Shown here: positions 59,989 to 64,000 of the stretch, one piece after another
Layout of the letters: each line of letters opens with the position of its first letter
Numbering within the stretch: position 1 is the stretch's first letter
Assembly: GCA_958298945.1 (NCBI GenBank)
Contig: OY282607.1
Span: 78,174,868-78,238,867 of the forward strand
Origin: Atherix ibis
Lineage: Eukaryota; Arthropoda; Insecta; Diptera; Athericidae
DNA length: 64,000 bases
Direction of reading: 5' to 3'
The notes under the pieces: model-generated
Told to the model about the DNA's origin: nothing
The model's input: only the letters and a program-made list of their open reading frames with translations
Databases searched by the model: none
Made by a program: the position numbers and the translations under genes

Positions 59989-62900
59989 TTAATCTTCATC
60001 GCTTAGAGCTTCGTATTGAGCTGATAGAAGAGGTTTAGGCTCAACAGCCAACGGTTGTGTGGGTGGTGGAAGATGGGATGTGTCAACCGATTTAGGTTGC
60101 GCTGATAGACCAGCAGTATTTGTGGGTGGTCCAGATACATTGAGGGCACTAAATGGATATGCGTAGGTCGTAGTAGCGAATGTTGTTACTGGCGATGGTT
60201 GCTGAGTTGGTTGTGGATATGCTGCCACTTTGGGTCCACTTTGCGAGGATTCATTACCTGAATTCATCTGCGAGCTAGAAATACTACTGGAGCTGCGGCG
60301 ATCTTCATCAAAACTAGGTGTTGCTTTCCCGCCACCGCTGCCAACTGATTGTTGACCACTATTATCCATATCTTTGCTACGATCATGATGCATGTGCATG
60401 TGATTATCGTCGTGACGGTCATCTTCGGTACGCATCGCTTCGACAATACGATTCTTCACATAGCAATCAAGAGCAAATTGACGGCCACTACTGCCACCAA
60501 CAGTGATCCGTCGATCGATCAGTTGAGCACCGCTGGTGCCCACAGATCCAACAACGACCTGCGGTTGCTGTTGCTGCTGTTGAGATTGATAGAATTGCGG
60601 CTCCGACAATCCTACCTCGTGAAATTTGTTCCGCGGACTAGGCGATTGTGCATGGCGAATTATTTGACGTTCATCTGGGGTACCCGAACGACCTACGGCT
60701 GTTCCGCTTGCACCTATTGATGACGCAGAAGATGAAGAAGTCGCCGACGATGAACTCTTATTACGATTATCTATCGGAACGCCAGCTGCAGCAGCAGCTT
60801 CGGCTTCTTTCTGTTGTTGTATTCGACGATCGTATTTCCATTTATCTGTCGTTACTGCGGGTTCGTGCATATAATTAATATACGACTGTGGCGGAACCAT
60901 TGGCGATGGCCCATAATCTTTTGTTATTATCGAATCGGTTAACTCACCAAGTGTAAAGCTTTTTTCCAAATTTGCGGCCAGTCTTACACGTTCACCAACA
61001 TCTTTGTCAAGGTCTATTTTTATTATGTTCGTATTCGGCTTAGCATTATTTTCTGGTATTCGTATGGACGGATTGTGTTGATATTCTGAAGAACCATAAA
61101 ATGAATGCCGGGGCAAATCACGATTCATTATCGGTGGAGGATCGTTGGTGCCCTGACTAATTTTATGCTCAATTATTGCATCAATTAGGCTAGCTGCTGA
61201 TAATGTGGTATCAGCCAATCTTGTACTACTATGTGAAGGTTCTCGTTTATCGTTGCGTATATATGATGGTCCCGAGCTACTAGTTGGCATCATTCGGGAA
61301 TTACTAGCCCCTTCCCGTCGACGATCTTCTCGTTCAGATTCTATGAGATTTCGTTCACGTTGCCGTTCGCGTTCACGCTCACGTTCCCGTTCCCGTTCGC
61401 GTTCACGTTCACGTTCCCTTTCGCGTTCCCTCTCACGTTCCCGTTCCCGTTCACGTTCGCGCTCCCGTTCACGTTCACGTTCACGTTCTTGTTGTCCATG
61501 CGAGTGCATTCTCTCATGATGGAAATGTTCCGTTGTATGTCTTTGCATACTAGCAGCGGCTGCTGCGGCTTGCTGCTGACGGAAATGCTGTTGCTGTTGT
61601 TCGTGTTGAATCTGAATAATATGCTCACGGGACATAGGAATATACCGAAGCTCATGATGTGGAGATGGACCTGGATGATCGTTTGATGACAGCTGAACAG
61701 GAGGTCTCGTATCCTCCTTTTGGGGAACTGGCAATTGTGGTTGCTGCACAGCTACATCAACAAATGATGAGAATGCATCATGACCCGGAAGCGGATAATG
61801 ATGCAGCATCGTATGTATACGATTCGGTGATGTAGACAGTGGTTGGACAGCTGCTTTGTTGTGACGTTGAATCACTCCTTGTCGTTGTGGTGGCGGAGTT
61901 CTATGCGGACTTGAGGTACTGTTCAAAGGTTCAGATGACATATTTCGACTATGATATTCCATACGTCCACGCTCCTTATCCGCATAATAAATAGCCGCTT
62001 GTGGCCCTGACATGGACGATCCTCGAGATGATGGAGATTCCTTTTCGTTTCGAACAATTCTACCTTGTTGACCACCATGCATTTGTTGCGATGTTATATA
62101 ATCATGCATCACTATTTGTCTAGAGCTTAACTGTGGTGATTGTTCGAGCGAAAACGCTTGCCTACCGTATGGTAAACTTACGAAACCTTGCGCTGGAACT
62201 GTGCACTGCTGAATCTGCTGAGATAACTGAGCTGATTGCGATTGTTGCGCCGGACTCTGACGATTGTTCTTATAATATTCGTAGGCACGCTGCTTTTCAC
62301 TCATGTGATGTGATGGTATATGCACTGGTGTACCTTGTGTGATTGATCCTAATTTATTATTGTCACCAGAGGATGGGGGTGTCTGCCGTAATATACCATC
62401 AAATCGAGGACTGAAATTTGTCGAACTAGAAAGCAAGATTTGCTGTTGCGGCTGCTGTTGTTGTGGTTGCGGTTGCTGTTGCTGATGTTGTTGCTGATGT
62501 TGTTGCTGCTGTTGTTGCGATTGTTGTGGATGCTGCTGCTGTGAATTTACGGGTGTTCCATGAGTTATTGATCCTTTCGGACCTGCACTCATAATTTTAT
62601 TCGGACTTGGAGACTGTTGATGAACTTTCGGACTTAATTTTGTCGGCATTTTTAATTTTGTTTGCGATTGAGCCGACATGCTACTTTGCGTCGACTGCGA
62701 CTGCGATTTCATAACTTGTTGTTGAGATTGTTGCATAGACATTGGCATAGGAACTTGAGACATATAAACCGATGCTGGTTTCGTGACTCTTGTCAAATCA
62801 GCAGGATGATGATATCCCATATACGTTCCGCCAGGATTTTGTGGTGATGGTATTAAATGAATCCCTTGCTCGTTACGATACATAGGCATCGGTGCACTAC

Positions 62901-63397
62901 CACTGTTTCCTGTATGCTGGCTTTTCGAAATTGAAGGTGAAATGTGTATTGCCGAATCCCGCGATGGCTTTTTAATACTTAAGTCCAATGTTTGTGGTTC
63001 AGGCTCATTACGATGCTCATACATTAATTCATCTTTTTGTATTTCGTGCGAACTATGCAGTCCCATTGGCTGTTGCGATGACTGTAATAGGGATCCTTGC
63101 ACTACTGGTGCCATTGTTGATTGCATATTATGACCATGCGAAATTATTTGAGGCCCCACATGTTGTGAATTTGTATTTTCTACGTTTGATGAGCCCAAAT
63201 TATCAGACTGAATAGTCTTTTGTGTATGACAAGAACGTTGCTGTAACGAAGATTGCTGCTGTTGTTGCTGGTGTTGCTGCTGTTGTTGTTGTTGTTGTTG
63301 CTGCTGCTGTTGATGTTGTGGTTGTTGTTGCATTTGCGATTGTTGTTGCTGTTGGTGTTGTTGTTGTTGGTGTTGTTGGTGTTGTTGTTGCTGTTGC

Positions 63398-63430
<33 letters not shown>

Positions 63431-64000
63431 AGCTGCTGCAGTTGTGGCTGCTGCTGTTGCAGTTGTTGCTGTTGCTGAGACTGTGTATGTGGCTGAGACT
63501 GCTGTTGCAGTTGTTGCTGTTGCTGAGACTGTGTATGTGACTGAGACTGCTGTTGCATTGAAGGCTGAGTTGAAGACTGAACCGTAACTTGCGGTTGTAT
63601 TGTAACTACCCCAGGTATATTTGAACCCAACTGTGTTGTCGATGTTATAGGCTGATTAGTAGTGACATCTCTTGGATATTCAACTACGAAAGAAACATCG
63701 TTGGTATTATCACTCGAATTCGGCACCTGCGATAGAGACATTGAACCCATTCGGAGTGGTGGAGCGACATTTGATTTTGGTGTTTTCAATCGTCTTTCTA
63801 TATAATTCAGTACAACTTCACCGAAATTTGATGGTGCATTTGCAGACGCTCCACGTTGAGCGCCATTTTGGACTTGTGGTTGTGTTTGCGATGGAACGCG
63901 CATATAAACTCCAGATGCAGAAGTATTTGCAGTAGTTATTTTTGGACTCTGTCGATTTGCGGGTGAATTCTCATTCTCCTCATCTGCCGTTTCCGTCGCT
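59989..64000 (-). CDS. Smr: Smrter co-repressor (SMRT/N-CoR family), C-terminal part
   Basis: This family bridges nuclear receptors such as the ecdysone receptor to histone deacetylase complexes. The reading frame is open from the window edge (64000) to the stop at 59989, more than 1330 codons, so the N-terminal SANT region lies outside. Features counted from the Met at 63903: Gln-rich tract about residues 115-227, second Gln tract about 455-488, Arg-Glu dipeptide repeat about 803-857. A nuclear-receptor motif SLIDAIIEHKISQ lies at 61153-61191 and a second, LGELTDSIITKDYGP, near 60910-60951. The C-terminus PKPLLSAQYEALSDED closely resembles the LLSxQYExLSD ending of vertebrate SMRT/N-CoR. Both motifs fit the LxxII-type CoRNR box. 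No intron is visible in this part. Long CAG/CAA runs are prone to length polymorphism. Confidence 0.92.

Noticed and set aside
61205..61519. Plus-strand frame encoding an Arg-Ser repeat resembling an SR splicing factor
   Set aside because: It is the antisense shadow of the Arg-Glu repeat in Smrter; the minus-strand frame is far longer and has family motifs.
63222..63587. Plus-strand Val/Ala-rich frame
   Set aside because: Antisense of the Smrter poly-Gln tract (CAG/CAA read as TTG/CTG frames shifted to GTT/GCT); not a gene.
1..64000. tRNA or rRNA genes
   Set aside because: No cloverleaf with a recognisable T-arm (GGTTCGA-type) or rRNA core sequence was noticed by eye; a covariance-model scan would be needed to exclude small RNA genes.

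Overview
This is a strongly AT-rich eukaryotic nuclear window. Introns are short (60-120 bp), coding exons are sparse, and there are many Tc1/mariner relics. The identifiable proteins have clear insect and vertebrate relatives. Together this points to an insect, most likely a fly (Diptera). The species cannot be read from the sequence. No bacterial-type features (operons, CRISPR, phage) are present.

Three host loci can be supported. (1) 11955-15800, minus strand: the 3' part of a tubulin polyglutamylase gene of the TTLL5 type, in three exons; its 5' end was not found. (2) 52481-54280, plus strand: the molybdopterin synthase locus Mocs2. The small subunit Mocs2A (MoaD-like, ending Gly-Gly) lies 34 nt before the large subunit Mocs2B. 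Mocs2B has a MoaE domain plus the insect-type C-terminal extension known from the ATAC histone acetyltransferase complex, and is split into five exons here. (3) 59989-64000, minus strand: the C-terminal part of Smrter (SMRT/N-CoR family nuclear receptor co-repressor), running off the right edge. It has poly-Gln tracts, an Arg-Glu repeat, two nuclear-receptor-binding motifs and the family's conserved C-terminus. A fourth, unrecognised minus-strand gene may exist at about 29.0-30.7 kb.

Most of the rest is transposon debris. It comprises: three copies of one mariner family (1.3, 10.1, 25.3 kb); a mariner with perfect 30-bp inverted ends (18.6 kb); a nearly full-length, GC-richer mariner (23.9-25.2 kb); two deletion derivatives with DD41D spacing (27.4, 54.6 kb) and a related fragment (41.9 kb); a mariner derivative with 193-bp inverted ends (48.1 kb) and its 268-bp miniature relative inside a TTLL5 intron (14.0 kb); a Helitron helicase remnant (16.4-19.9 kb); a non-autonomous element with terminal inverted repeats in three copies (16.9, 21.8, 39.0 kb); two non-LTR retrotransposon tails (37.1 and 46.8 kb); and a 1.06-kb tandem duplication (42.4-44.7 kb).

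Two things stand out. First, there is a readable three-level nest: mariner inside a terminal-inverted-repeat element inside a Helitron helicase gene. Target duplications are visible and an empty site lies elsewhere in the window. Second, short inverted duplications recur: two 31-bp stems with 8-nt loops, 26-bp stems with 4- and 12-nt loops, a 31-bp pair inside a mariner, a 37-bp pair inside a LINE, and the 193-bp ends of another mariner. This suggests repeated snap-back or template-switching repair in this genome. No convincing new enzymatic system was found.
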